Origin: Pseudoxanthomonas kalamensis DSM 18571
GTDB lineage: Bacteria > Pseudomonadota > Gammaproteobacteria > Xanthomonadales > Xanthomonadaceae
NCBI RefSeq assembly: GCF_010211745.1
Contig: NZ_PDWQ01000001.1
Location: 754,501-818,500 of the forward strand
DNA length: 64,000 nt
Direction: 5' to 3'
In this document: positions 1 to 8,375 of the stretch, piece after piece
Layout of the letters: each line of letters begins with the position of its first letter
How positions within the stretch are numbered: the stretch's first letter is position 1
The notes under the pieces: model-generated
Databases searched by the model: none
What the model saw: only the letters and a program-made list of their open reading frames with translations
Told to the model about the DNA's origin: nothing
Translations under genes and position numbers: made by a program

Positions 1-443
1 CCATTGGCGATGAAGTCGCGGTCGGCGCCGTGTGCGGAAATGTAGTGCGCGAACGCGGGCACGGCCGGGTCGTCGGACTCCAGGATCAGCAGGCCGCCAG
101 CGCAATCCGGGGTGGCGCGCACCATCGCCCGCATCGCGGTCATCAGTTCGCCGGAGTCCAGATCCGAATTGGCCACCAGGTCCGACACGCCGCGGGTGGT
201 GATGGTCACCATCTGCATCATGGTGCCGAGCCGGTCGACGGTTTCCTTGCTGCTGGCGCGGACGTCGAGACGGGCCTCGTCGAGGATCGCGCGGCGCGCG
301 TACCAGGCCGCGCCGATCGTGACCAGCAGCAGCACGGCCACGATCAATGCCCCGGTCAGCAGCGCGATCCGGGTGCGCAGGCTGTGCCGCCAGCGGACGC
401 GGCCGGCCTGCGACAGCGATGGGTCCTGCCGGGTTCCGAGCAT
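1..443 (-). CDS. Membrane sensor protein, N-terminal fragment (cut by window edge)
   Basis: Only the first ~147 codons are present; the gene continues past base 1. Reading leftwards from an ATG at 443-441, the protein has a short Arg-rich cytoplasmic lead, one hydrophobic helix at about residues 24-46 (IALLTGALIVAVLLLVTIG), then a periplasmic stretch with a helical DEARLDVRASSKETVDRL segment. The layout is that of the N-terminus of a dCache/PDC-type sensor as found in histidine kinases, chemoreceptors and SpoIIE-type phosphatases. The output domain is outside the window, so the class cannot be decided. It is divergent from aceE. Confidence 0.7.
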   Translation of the reverse strand, partial: MLGTRQDPSLSQAGRVRWRHSLRTRIALLTGALIVAVLLLVTIGAAWYARRAILDEARLDVRASSKETVDRLGTMMQMVTITTRGVSDLVANSDLDSGELMTAMRAMVRATPDCAGGLLILESDDPAVPAFAHYISAHGADRDFIAN

Positions 444-595
444 CGGTCCCGTTTTCCCTGAATTTGTCCCCGAGCCGATCATACGCCGGATTTCCTGCAG
501 GGGGACGACAGTGGTCCCATTTTGGTCATGCCTTGCCTCGGGACGGGCACACGCCGACCGCATCCATACGCCTGTGTCGGTGCGCCTTGCTGCGC

Positions 596-613
596 TAGAC
601 TTCGAAGTTCGAA
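596..613 (+). promoter_or_regulatory. Possible aceE promoter/operator region
   Basis: A -10-like TAGACT (596-601) is followed at once by two TTCGAA palindromes separated by one base (601-606 and 608-613). There is no convincing -35 box. The position, about 45 bases upstream of the aceE start, suits a promoter or operator, but this is inference from a weak match. Confidence 0.25.
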
Positions 614-658
614 CAAGAACGACTGCCGCTCTGCTGCGCGGCACCTCAGGGAGTGGCG

Positions 659-3349
659 ATGAACTGGCTGAACGAGATGCTGCACAACGACCCCGATCCG
701 GTCGAGACCCGCGAATGGGTCGAGTCGATGAAGGCGGTCATCGACGCCTCCGGCCCGCAGCGCGCGCATCAATTGCTGGAAGGCATGGTCGAGGTCACCC
801 GCCGTTCCGGCGCCTTCCTGCCGTTCTCGCCGACCACCGAGTACGTCAACACCATCGCCCCGGCGCTGGAGGCCAAATCGCCCGGCGACGCCGAGATGGA
901 GTGGAAGCTGCGCTGCCTGATCCGCTGGAACGCGATGGCCACCGTGGTCCGCGCCAATCGCAAGCCCGGCGACCTTGGCGGTCACATCGCCAGCTTCGCC
1001 TCCTCGGCCACCCTGTACGACGTCGGCTTCAACCACTTCTGGCGCGCGCCCAGCGACAGCCATCCCGGCGACCTGCTGTACATCCAGGGCCACAGCTCGC
1101 CCGGCGTGTATGCGCGCGCTTTCCTCGAAGGCCGCATCAGCGAATCGCAGCTGGACAACTTCCGCATGGAAGTGGATGGTCGCGGCATTTCCTCCTATCC
1201 GCACCCGTGGCTGATGCCGGAGTTCTGGCAGACCCCGACCGTGTCGATGGGTCTGGGCCCGCTGAGCGCGATCTACCAGGCGCAGTTCATGAAGTACCTG
1301 GAGCACCGCGGCCTGATCGAGCCGTCCGACCGCAAGGTCTGGTGCTTCCTCGGCGACGGCGAGACTGACGAGCCGGAGAGCCTGGGCGCGATCGCGCTGG
1401 CGGGCCGCGAAGGGCTGGACAACCTGGTGTTCGTCATCAACTGCAACCTGCAGCGCCTGGACGGCCCGGTGCGCGGCAACGGCAAGATCATCCAGGAGCT
1501 GGAAGGCGTGTTTCGCGGCGGCGGTTGGAACGTCATCAAGCTGATCTGGGGCAGCTACTGGGATCCGCTTCTGGCCCGAGACAGCGGCGGCGTGCTGAAG
1601 AAGCTGATGATGGAAACCGTCGACGGCGAGTACCAGAACTACAAGGCCTTCGGCGGCAAGTACACCCGCGAGCATTTCTTCAACAAGTACCCGGAAACCG
1701 CCGCGCTGGTGGCCAACATGTCCGACGACGACATCTGGCGCCTGAACCGCGGCGGCCACGACCCGCACAAGGTCTATGCGGCCTATCACCAGGCGGTCAA
1801 TACCAAAGGCATGCCGACGGTGATCCTGGCCAAGACCGTGAAGGGCTACGGCATGGGCTCGTCCGGCGAGTCGCTCAACCCGACCCACCAGACCAAGAAG
1901 CTCGACGACGACGCGGTGCGCACCTTCCGCGACCGTTTCCAGATTCCGATCAGCGACAAACAGCTGGCCGAAGCCGAGCAGATCCCGTTCTATCACCCCG
2001 GCGAGGATTCGCCGGAAGTGCAGTACCTCAAGTCGCGCCGCAGTGCGCTGGGCGGTTACCTGCCGCAACGTCGGCGCAAGGCCAGCCAGTCGTTCGCGGT
2101 TCCGGCGCTGGACAGCTTCGAGCGCCTGCTCAAGTCCAGCGGCGAGCGCGAGCTCAGCACCACCATGGCTTTCGTGCAAGGCCTGAACATCGCCCTGCGC
2201 GACAAGCAGATCGGTCCGCGGCTGGTGCCGATCGTCGCCGACGAGGCGCGCACCTTCGGCATGGAAGGCATGTTCCGCCAGATCGGCATCTACGCGCCGT
2301 TCGGGCAGAAGTACAAGCCGGTCGACGCCGACCAGCTGATGTTCTACCGTGAGGACCAGTCCGGCCAGGTGTTGCAGCAGGGCATCAGCGAGCCGGGCGC
2401 GATCGCCTCGTGGATGGCCGCCGGCACCAGCTACTCGGTCAGCGACGTGCCGATGCTGCCGTTCTACATCTACTACTCCATGTTCGGTTTCCAGCGCGTC
2501 GGCGACATCGCTTGGCAGGCGGCCGACATGCGCACCCGCGGCTTCCTGCTCGGCGGCACTGCCGGTCGCACCACCCTCAACGGCGAGGGCCTGCAACACG
2601 AGGACGGCCACAGCCACCTGCTGGCCGGCGCCATTCCCAACTGCCGCAGCTACGACCCGACTTTCGGCTACGAAGTCATCGTGGTCCTGCAGCATGGCAT
2701 GAAGGCGATGCTGGAAGACCAGATCGACGAGTACTACTACATCACCCTGATGAACGAGAACTACCCGCACCCGGAGATGCCCGTGGGCGCCGAGGCAGGC
2801 ATCATCAAGGGCATGTACCTGCTGCAAGACGCCGGCAAGCCGAAGAAGGGCGAACTGCGCGTGCAGCTGCTGGGCAGCGGCACTATCCTGCGCGAGGCGA
2901 TCGCGGCCGCCGAACTGCTGGACAAGGAGTTCGGCGTCACCGCCGACATCTGGTCCTGCCCCAGTTTCAACGAACTGCGCCGCGACGGCTTCGACGCCGA
3001 GCGCTGGAGCCGCCTGCATCCCGAGGAAACCCCGCGCAAGCCCTACGTCACCGAGTGCCTGGAAGGCCGCCAGGGCCCGGCCATCGCCGCCACCGACTAC
3101 GTGCGCGGCTACGCCGACCAGGTCCGCGCCTTCGTTCCGGGCCACTACACGGTGCTGGGCACCGACGGCTTCGGCCGCAGCGACACCCGCGCCAACCTGC
3201 GCCGTTTCTTCGAGGTGGACCGCTACTACATCGCCCACGCCGCCATTGCCGCATTGGCGAAGGAAGGCAAGATGACCGGCAAGGACGTCGCCCGCGCGAT
3301 CAAGCAGTGGAACATCGATCCGGAAAAGGCCAACCCGGTCGGGGTGTGA
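659..3349 (+). CDS. aceE: Pyruvate dehydrogenase E1 component, homodimeric type
   Basis: Thiamine-diphosphate-dependent decarboxylase that converts pyruvate to a hydroxyethyl-TPP intermediate and acetylates the lipoyl groups of E2 in the cytosolic pyruvate dehydrogenase complex. The 896-residue product matches the usual ~890 of the alpha2-type E1. The TPP-binding stretch GDGETDEPES and the following NCNLQRLDGPV block are as in E. coli AceE. The start is taken at ATG 659 because AGGGAG (647-652) lies six bases upstream; the in-frame GTG at 653 is too close to it. The gene stands alone here: aceF and lpdA are 33 kb downstream, so E1 is transcribed separately. A strong terminator follows. Confidence 0.97.
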   Translation: MNWLNEMLHNDPDPVETREWVESMKAVIDASGPQRAHQLLEGMVEVTRRSGAFLPFSPTTEYVNTIAPALEAKSPGDAEMEWKLRCLIRWNAMATVVRANRKPGDLGGHIASFASSATLYDVGFNHFWRAPSDSHPGDLLYIQGHSSPGVYARAFLEGRISESQLDNFRMEVDGRGISSYPHPWLMPEFWQTPTVSMGLGPLSAIYQAQFMKYLEHRGLIEPSDRKVWCFLGDGETDEPESLGAIALAGREGLDNLVFVINCNLQRLDGPVRGNGKIIQELEGVFRGGGWNVIKLIWGSYWDPLLARDSGGVLKKLMMETVDGEYQNYKAFGGKYTREHFFNKYPETAALVANMSDDDIWRLNRGGHDPHKVYAAYHQAVNTKGMPTVILAKTVKGYGMGSSGESLNPTHQTKKLDDDAVRTFRDRFQIPISDKQLAEAEQIPFYHPGEDSPEVQYLKSRRSALGGYLPQRRRKASQSFAVPALDSFERLLKSSGERELSTTMAFVQGLNIALRDKQIGPRLVPIVADEARTFGMEGMFRQIGIYAPFGQKYKPVDADQLMFYREDQSGQVLQQGISEPGAIASWMAAGTSYSVSDVPMLPFYIYYSMFGFQRVGDIAWQAADMRTRGFLLGGTAGRTTLNGEGLQHEDGHSHLLAGAIPNCRSYDPTFGYEVIVVLQHGMKAMLEDQIDEYYYITLMNENYPHPEMPVGAEAGIIKGMYLLQDAGKPKKGELRVQLLGSGTILREAIAAAELLDKEFGVTADIWSCPSFNELRRDGFDAERWSRLHPEETPRKPYVTECLEGRQGPAIAATDYVRGYADQVRAFVPGHYTVLGTDGFGRSDTRANLRRFFEVDRYYIAHAAIAALAKEGKMTGKDVARAIKQWNIDPEKANPVGV

Positions 3350-3357
3350 ATCCCAAC

Positions 3358-3400
3358 CTCTCTCCCGCGTGCGGGAGAGGGTGCCGAAGGCGGGTGAGGG
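3358..3400. repeat. Intergenic palindromic repeat of xanthomonad type
   Basis: Contains CTCTCCCG-CGTG-CGGGAGAG (an 8-base inverted repeat) followed by a GTGCCGAAGGCGGGTGAGGG tail. This resembles the short GC-rich repeat often seen between genes in Xanthomonadaceae. Only one copy is in this window, so repetition is inferred from general familiarity with such genomes. Confidence 0.45.
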
Positions 3401-3405
3401 AAAGT

Positions 3406-3432
3406 GAAAAGCGGCCGCAAGGCCGCTTTTTC
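3406..3432. terminator. Rho-independent terminator, likely bidirectional
   Basis: Stem AAAAGCGGCC, loop GCAA, stem GGCCGCTTTT, with A and T tracts on the two sides. It ends aceE transcription on the plus strand. It also touches the TGA stop (3431-3433) of the convergent DUF3883 gene and can serve it on the minus strand. Confidence 0.9.
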
Positions 3433-4300
3433 ATGAGCCGCGTAGGGTGGCGCGATAGTTGGAAGTTTCAAGATGGAAATTAGCTTCCACAGGCCCGACT
3501 TGGGTAAACATCCGAGGCCTTTTGCGAAAGGAGAAGAGCCGATAGAGGTGAAACTGAAATGGATTTTCGGCGGAGAACTCCACTTCGTTCGGCGTAATAA
3601 AGAAAGGGGTTTCGGCATCGTAGGCAGTGGTCTTGACTTCGATGAAACGCTCTCGTCCGTCGGCATCAAACGACAAGATGTCATGGCCAAGGCCGTCACC
3701 TCGACGGCTGGATACATGCTCGATACGATCGGCGAGCTTCTTTGCACCTTCGGCAAACAAGCGACGTGCCTCATACTCCATGACCAACAGCTCGCCTGCA
3801 TGCCCAAGGGAGCGATTCTTGGCCTCACGCTCCAGATAGTCCCGCCGGATGGGTTTTCGCTGTATGAATCCGTTTTGAGCTTCATTGACCCTGTGTTTTG
3901 GCACAGGGATGTCAACGACAAAATCTTCCATGCTTTCCAGTAGGGGTTTCTCCGCTGGAGTTTCGACGCTGCGAAGGGTTGCATCATCGAGCTGGCGGTC
4001 AATCTCGAGGGCATCGGCAACCGCATCTACCAACAGCCCCTGGAAGTTGGAGAGTGGCTTGTATCCAGATACGGCTGGCACGCCGAACGAGTGGAGCACG
4101 GAACTGATGTTTCGGAATTTGTATTCGATGGCAGATCGATTGCGTGCGGGGAGTTTCTCGCCAAGTTCTTGGAGAAGTCTGGATTTCACAAAACTTTGGC
4201 CAAGCTCCTGCATCCGCAACATGCGGAAATAGCTCTGCACGGTTTCCCGCACTTCCGCCGGCGTCCAGTCTTCACCCGCGACCCCGTTCGATGTGGTCAT
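3431..4300 (-). CDS. DUF3883 (NO VEIN C-terminal-like) nuclease-fold protein
   Basis: 289 residues. Residues ~15-92 carry the N-terminal module common in stand-alone restriction-like proteins (YF.ML, then RSAIEYKFRNISSVL and GYKPLSNFQ). Residues ~165-262 are a DUF3883 domain with GHDILSFD (Asp207) and FIEVKTT (Glu221, Lys223), the D...ExK arrangement of PD-(D/E)XK nucleases. The start ATG has GGGGA five bases upstream. Base composition is visibly lower in GC than the flanking aceE and dinB genes, suggesting transfer. No methyltransferase or helicase partner lies beside it. A DNA-cleaving or defence role is inferred from family membership only. Confidence 0.8.
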   Translation of the reverse strand: MTTSNGVAGEDWTPAEVRETVQSYFRMLRMQELGQSFVKSRLLQELGEKLPARNRSAIEYKFRNISSVLHSFGVPAVSGYKPLSNFQGLLVDAVADALEIDRQLDDATLRSVETPAEKPLLESMEDFVVDIPVPKHRVNEAQNGFIQRKPIRRDYLEREAKNRSLGHAGELLVMEYEARRLFAEGAKKLADRIEHVSSRRGDGLGHDILSFDADGRERFIEVKTTAYDAETPFFITPNEVEFSAENPFQFHLYRLFSFRKRPRMFTQVGPVEANFHLETSNYRATLRGS

Positions 4301-4414
4301 GGCGTCCCCAGGAATCTATGCGTGCCAGGATAGCAGCCTGTAAAGCATGCTCAAGTCCATGCTGTGATCTGTGACTGCATCAGGTCAGGGAAATTGTTTG
4401 CCCATATGGTCGAT

Positions 4415-5497
4415 TCACCCAAACAACCCCGGCTGCATCGGCACTTCTTCCGTGTCGTGGAAGTTGGACAGGCCGACGCCGACCAAGCGGTAGCGGGTGT
4501 CGTCTGGCAGGTCGATGCGCTGCAGCAGACCGACCGCGATCTCGGTGAAGGCCTGTACCGAATCCGGTGGGGATTCAGGGGTCAGGCTGCGGGTCAGGAT
4601 GCGGAACTGCGCGGTCTTCAACTTCAGCACCACGGTGCGGCCGATGCGTTCGGTCTTGCGACTGGCGTTCCAGGCTTTCTCGGCGATGCGCCGCACCTCC
4701 GGCTCCAGCGCCGACAGCGGCAGATCGGTGGCGAAGGTGTCTTCGGCCGAGATCGATTGCACCGGCTGATCCGGCTGCACCGGGCGCTCGTCGATGCCGC
4801 GCGCGCGCCGGTACAGCGCCGCGCCGAAGCTGCCGAAGCGCAGTTGCAGTTCCTCCTGCCCGAAGCGGCGCAAGTCGCCGACGGTCAGCACGCCCAACTG
4901 TTCCAGCTTGCCCTGCATGACCTTGCCGACGCCGGGAATCTTGCCGACCGGCAGCGGGGTCAGGAAGGCCTCGACCTGCGCCGGCTTGACCACGAACAAC
5001 CCGTCCGGCTTATTCCAGTCCGAAGCGATCTTGGCGATGAACTTGTTCGGCGCCACCCCGGCGGAGGCGGTCAACCCGGTGGCCTCGCGGATCTGCGCGC
5101 GGATCGCCTGCGCGGTGGCGGTGGCGCTGGGCGAGGCAATTTTCGGCTCGGTGACGTCCAGGTAGGCTTCGTCCAGCGACAGCGGCTGCACCAGATCGGT
5201 ATGCGACAGGAAGATTTCGCGTACCTGCCGCGAGACGGCCTTGTAACGCGGGAAATCCGGCGGCACGAACACCGCCTGCGGGCACAGCCGTTCCGCGCGC
5301 AGCGCCGGCATCGCCGAGCGCACACCGAAGGTGCGCGCTTCGTACGAGGCCGCGCACACTACCGAGCGAGCGCCGCGCCAGGCGACCACTACCGGACGCC
5401 CGCGCAGTGCGGGATCGTCGCGTTGCTCGACCGACGCGTAGAACGCATCCATGTCGACATGGAGGATCTTGCGCAGGCGGCCGGTGGCCTCGGTCAT
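4415..5497 (-). CDS. dinB: DNA polymerase IV (Y-family translesion polymerase)
   Basis: 360 residues, the normal DinB length. The N-terminal palm motif DMDAFYASVE (Asp15) and SLDEAYLD (Asp109, Glu110) supply the metal-binding carboxylates. A helix-hairpin-helix region (GKIPGVGKVM) and little-finger domain follow. The last residues, QPGLFG, form a QxxLF-like beta-clamp-binding tail. It bypasses lesions and extends mismatched primers during replication stress. Its ATG overlaps the TGA of the upstream gph gene (ATGA at 5497-5494), so translation is probably coupled. Only the C-terminal 360 residues of the longer open frame belong to the gene; the upstream part overlaps gph. Confidence 0.95.
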   Translation of the reverse strand: MTEATGRLRKILHVDMDAFYASVEQRDDPALRGRPVVVAWRGARSVVCAASYEARTFGVRSAMPALRAERLCPQAVFVPPDFPRYKAVSRQVREIFLSHTDLVQPLSLDEAYLDVTEPKIASPSATATAQAIRAQIREATGLTASAGVAPNKFIAKIASDWNKPDGLFVVKPAQVEAFLTPLPVGKIPGVGKVMQGKLEQLGVLTVGDLRRFGQEELQLRFGSFGAALYRRARGIDERPVQPDQPVQSISAEDTFATDLPLSALEPEVRRIAEKAWNASRKTERIGRTVVLKLKTAQFRILTRSLTPESPPDSVQAFTEIAVGLLQRIDLPDDTRYRLVGVGLSNFHDTEEVPMQPGLFG

Positions 5498-6159
5498 GGC
5501 AGTCCGGGCAGTTGGCGCAGGTCGCCGACGATGGCGCAGGCACCGGCGGCATCGAGGTCGAAGTCGCGGCGGTAGCCGTAATCGACCAGCGCCAGCGGCA
5601 TGCCGGCGGCATCGGCGGCTTCGGCATCGGTGCGCGAATCGCCGACCATCAGGCATTGCGCCGGGATCAGGCCAAACTTGCCGGCGATGTGCAATAACGG
5701 CTCCGGATCGGGCTTGCGCTGCGGCAGGGTATCGCCGCCGACGATGGCGTCGAAGCGCTCGCGCCAGTCCAGCGCCTGCAGTAGCGGGGCGATGAAGCGC
5801 TCGGGCTTGTTGGTGCACAGGGCGATCCGTATATCCTGCTGGCGCAGCGCCTCCAGCGCTTCGCATGCGCCCGGATAGGCGCGGGCCTGCAGCGGCAGAG
5901 AATCGCCGTAGTGACGCATCAGCCGTGCATAGGCATCCTCGAAATCCGGACCATCGGCCACGTCGGCGCCGGCGTGTTGCAGTGCGCGGTGCAGCAGCAG
6001 GCGTGCGCCATCGCCGATCCATGCGCGCACGGTGGCCTCGTCCTCACCGGTGTGGCCCAGTTCCCGCAGGGTGTGGTTGACCGCATCGGCGATGCCGACG
6101 GCGCTGTCGATCAGGGTGCCATCGAGGTCGAACAGCACGGCGCGGTAGGGAACGGGCAT
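5494..6159 (-). CDS. gph: Phosphoglycolate phosphatase, HAD superfamily
   Basis: 221 residues. The first HAD motif is FDLDGTLID (nucleophile Asp11, acid/base Asp13), motif II is ALCTNKP, the motif III lysine is in RKPDPEP, and motif IV is MVGDSRTDAEAA. It hydrolyses 2-phosphoglycolate, which arises for example from repair of DNA 3'-phosphoglycolate ends, so pairing with dinB fits. The start MPVPYRAVLF is chosen because the HAD motif should sit close to the N-terminus; the open frame extends upstream without similarity. Other small sugar phosphates are possible substrates. Confidence 0.88.
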   Translation of the reverse strand: MPVPYRAVLFDLDGTLIDSAVGIADAVNHTLRELGHTGEDEATVRAWIGDGARLLLHRALQHAGADVADGPDFEDAYARLMRHYGDSLPLQARAYPGACEALEALRQQDIRIALCTNKPERFIAPLLQALDWRERFDAIVGGDTLPQRKPDPEPLLHIAGKFGLIPAQCLMVGDSRTDAEAADAAGMPLALVDYGYRRDFDLDAAGACAIVGDLRQLPGLP

Positions 6160-6256
6160 GCAACGGTCCACGAACGAACGGATGACCAGTGTATCGGTTG
6201 TGCTGCCGTGGTCCGGGCCGGTATGGTGGCGCGCCGACACGCCACCGATGCATTCG

Positions 6257-8344
6257 ATGAGCCGCAAGACCTGGCTATGGACGGTGACGGCACTGACCGC
6301 CGTCGCCCTGGCCGCCACCTACATTTACGAAAGGACACGACCGTCGCCGGTCGAGGGTCCGCCGCCGACCCCGTTCGGTTGGCTGGCGCAGCTTCAGCTG
6401 GAAGCCGGCGATGGCGTCGGCGGCTGGCGCGATGGTGCGGCATTGCAGGCGCGCTTCGACGATCCCTGGGGGCTGGCGCTGGCCGCCGACGGGTCGCTGT
6501 ACGTGGCCGATGCCGGCGACAACAATCGCATCCGTCGTATCGCCGTGGATGGCAACGTGACTACCCTGGCGGGCGGCGGTGAAGGCTTCGTGGACGGCAG
6601 CGGCGCGGCGGCGCGCTTCAATACCCCGTCCGGATTGGCGCTGGACGCGGCCGGCAATCTGTACGTGGCCGATACCGGCAATCACGCGATTCGCAAGGTA
6701 TCGCCCGACGACATCGTGACCACACTGGCCGGCGACGGACAGCCGGGCGAGCGCGACGGCATCGGTGCGCAGGCGCGCTTCAACGGGCCGATGGGCGTGG
6801 CCGTCGATGCGGTGGGCAACGTCTACGTGGCCGATACCTACAACGACCGCATCCGCCGCATCGATGCGCAGGGGCGGGTCAGCACCATGGCCGGCGGCGG
6901 TGGTCCGGGGCAGTGGGACGGCATCGGCGCCGAGGCGCGCTTCGACACGCCGACCGCGCTGACGCTGGATGCCGACGGCAACCTGTGGGTGGCCGATACC
7001 GGCAACAGTACGCTGCGCCGGATCGCCGCCGGTGACGGCTGGGCCGGTACGCCGTTCCTGCCACCGCTGGACGGACCGCCACTGGTGCGGCGCCCGCTGG
7101 GACTGGTACTGACCGAGGACGGCACCATCTACGCCAGCGAAATGTCCGGGCGGGTGGTGCAGATTTCGCGCAGTGGCGTGCGTCACGAATTGATCGGCGC
7201 CGAACCGTCACAGCGGTTGTCGCGTCCGGCCGGACTGGTGCTGGCGGTCGATGGCAGCCTGCGGGTGGCCGATGCCGGCAGCCATCGCGTGCATCGCATC
7301 GTGCCGACGACCGATGCCGCCGCTGCCGTGCCGGTGGTCGGGCCGTCGATCGACGACCCCTTGCCCGACACCGGCGGTCGCTGGCCGCTGGCGCCGCAGA
7401 ATGGCTGGCATGAAGTGGTCGGCACGCTGGGCGAGGTGCGCGGCAACTATCGGGGCGACAGCCGCGATCACCTGCACGCCGGACTGGACATCCGCGGCGA
7501 TGTCGGCGCGACGGTGCTGGCGATTGCCGATGGCAAGGTCGACAGTCCGTTGGCGGCGCGGTCGGCTGGCAGCTTGAACGAAGGTTTCGCGATCGCCGAT
7601 CTGGATTACATCCACATGCGGGTCGGCCGCGACCCTGCAGGACGCGTGCTGGACCCTTCGCGCTTCCACGCACAATACGACGAGGATGGAAGGCTGCGGC
7701 GCATCCGCGTGCCGCGCGGCACCCGCTTCCGTGCCGGCGACGCGCTGGGCACGATCAACGGCATGGCGCACGTGCACCTGCAGGTCGGCGCCAGCGGTTT
7801 CCAGCGCAACGCGGTGCAGCTTGGCTTCGTCGGCTATGCCGACCGGCAGCCGCCGCGGATCGTCGCCGTCGAGTTGTCCGATGCCGACGGCCAACCGCTG
7901 CCAAAGAACACCGATGGTCGCATCGTGGTGCCGCGCGATGCTGGTGTGCAGATCGTCGTCGAGGCCTGGGACCAGGTCGACGACAATCTGCCGCGGCGGC
8001 GACTGGGCCTGTATGCGGCGGGATATCAATTGCTAGACGCCAACGGCGCGGCGGCGCCGGGCTATGCGTCGCCGCGGATGAGCATCGTGTTCGACCGCAT
8101 GCCGGCCGATCCGGACGCGGTGATGCTGGCTTATGCGCCGGACAGCGGCATCACCGTGCACGGCAGCGCGAGCACCCGTTTCCGCTACGTGTTGAGCAAC
8201 ACCGTGCACAACGGCGAGGTCGCCGCCGGGTATTGGCGCCCCGGCGAGTTGCCGCCCGGCGAATACACCCTGCGCATCGTCGCACGCGACTACAGCGGCA
8301 ACGAAGCGCAGGCCGGTCGCGACGTCGGCCTGGTGCTGGAGTGA
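6257..8344 (+). CDS. Membrane-anchored NHL-repeat propeller fused to M23-type peptidase domain
   Basis: 695 residues. An N-terminal helix (about residues 5-22) anchors or exports the protein. Six consecutive NHL repeats (each PxGLAL..DG.LYVADxG...IRRI) cover about residues 60-355 and can form a six-bladed beta-propeller. A LytM/M23-like domain follows with H405-L-H407-A-G-L-D411 and H505-V-H507, the two zinc-ligand motifs of peptidoglycan endopeptidases. A C-terminal ~160-residue beta-rich region is unassigned. A periplasmic cell-wall role is inferred. The M23 core is divergent, so activity is not assured. ATG 6257 is preferred over ATG 6248; neither has a clear ribosome-binding site. Divergent from gph. 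Confidence 0.8.
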   Translation: MSRKTWLWTVTALTAVALAATYIYERTRPSPVEGPPPTPFGWLAQLQLEAGDGVGGWRDGAALQARFDDPWGLALAADGSLYVADAGDNNRIRRIAVDGNVTTLAGGGEGFVDGSGAAARFNTPSGLALDAAGNLYVADTGNHAIRKVSPDDIVTTLAGDGQPGERDGIGAQARFNGPMGVAVDAVGNVYVADTYNDRIRRIDAQGRVSTMAGGGGPGQWDGIGAEARFDTPTALTLDADGNLWVADTGNSTLRRIAAGDGWAGTPFLPPLDGPPLVRRPLGLVLTEDGTIYASEMSGRVVQISRSGVRHELIGAEPSQRLSRPAGLVLAVDGSLRVADAGSHRVHRIVPTTDAAAAVPVVGPSIDDPLPDTGGRWPLAPQNGWHEVVGTLGEVRGNYRGDSRDHLHAGLDIRGDVGATVLAIADGKVDSPLAARSAGSLNEGFAIADLDYIHMRVGRDPAGRVLDPSRFHAQYDEDGRLRRIRVPRGTRFRAGDALGTINGMAHVHLQVGASGFQRNAVQLGFVGYADRQPPRIVAVELSDADGQPLPKNTDGRIVVPRDAGVQIVVEAWDQVDDNLPRRRLGLYAAGYQLLDANGAAAPGYASPRMSIVFDRMPADPDAVMLAYAPDSGITVHGSASTRFRYVLSNTVHNGEVAAGYWRPGELPPGEYTLRIVARDYSGNEAQAGRDVGLVLE

Positions 8345-8375
8345 TCCGGCACACGACCGGAATTCGAAATCCGTT

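Noticed and set aside
479-3238. 919-codon open frame on the minus strand opposite aceE
   Set aside because: Mirror of a high-GC gene: composition follows the third-position bias of aceE, it is rich in His, Ala, Val and Gln with no family signature, and aceE is unmistakable on the other strand.
3473-3943. Plus-strand open frames inside the DUF3883 gene
   Set aside because: The minus-strand frame is longer, has a ribosome-binding site and a recognisable nuclease domain.
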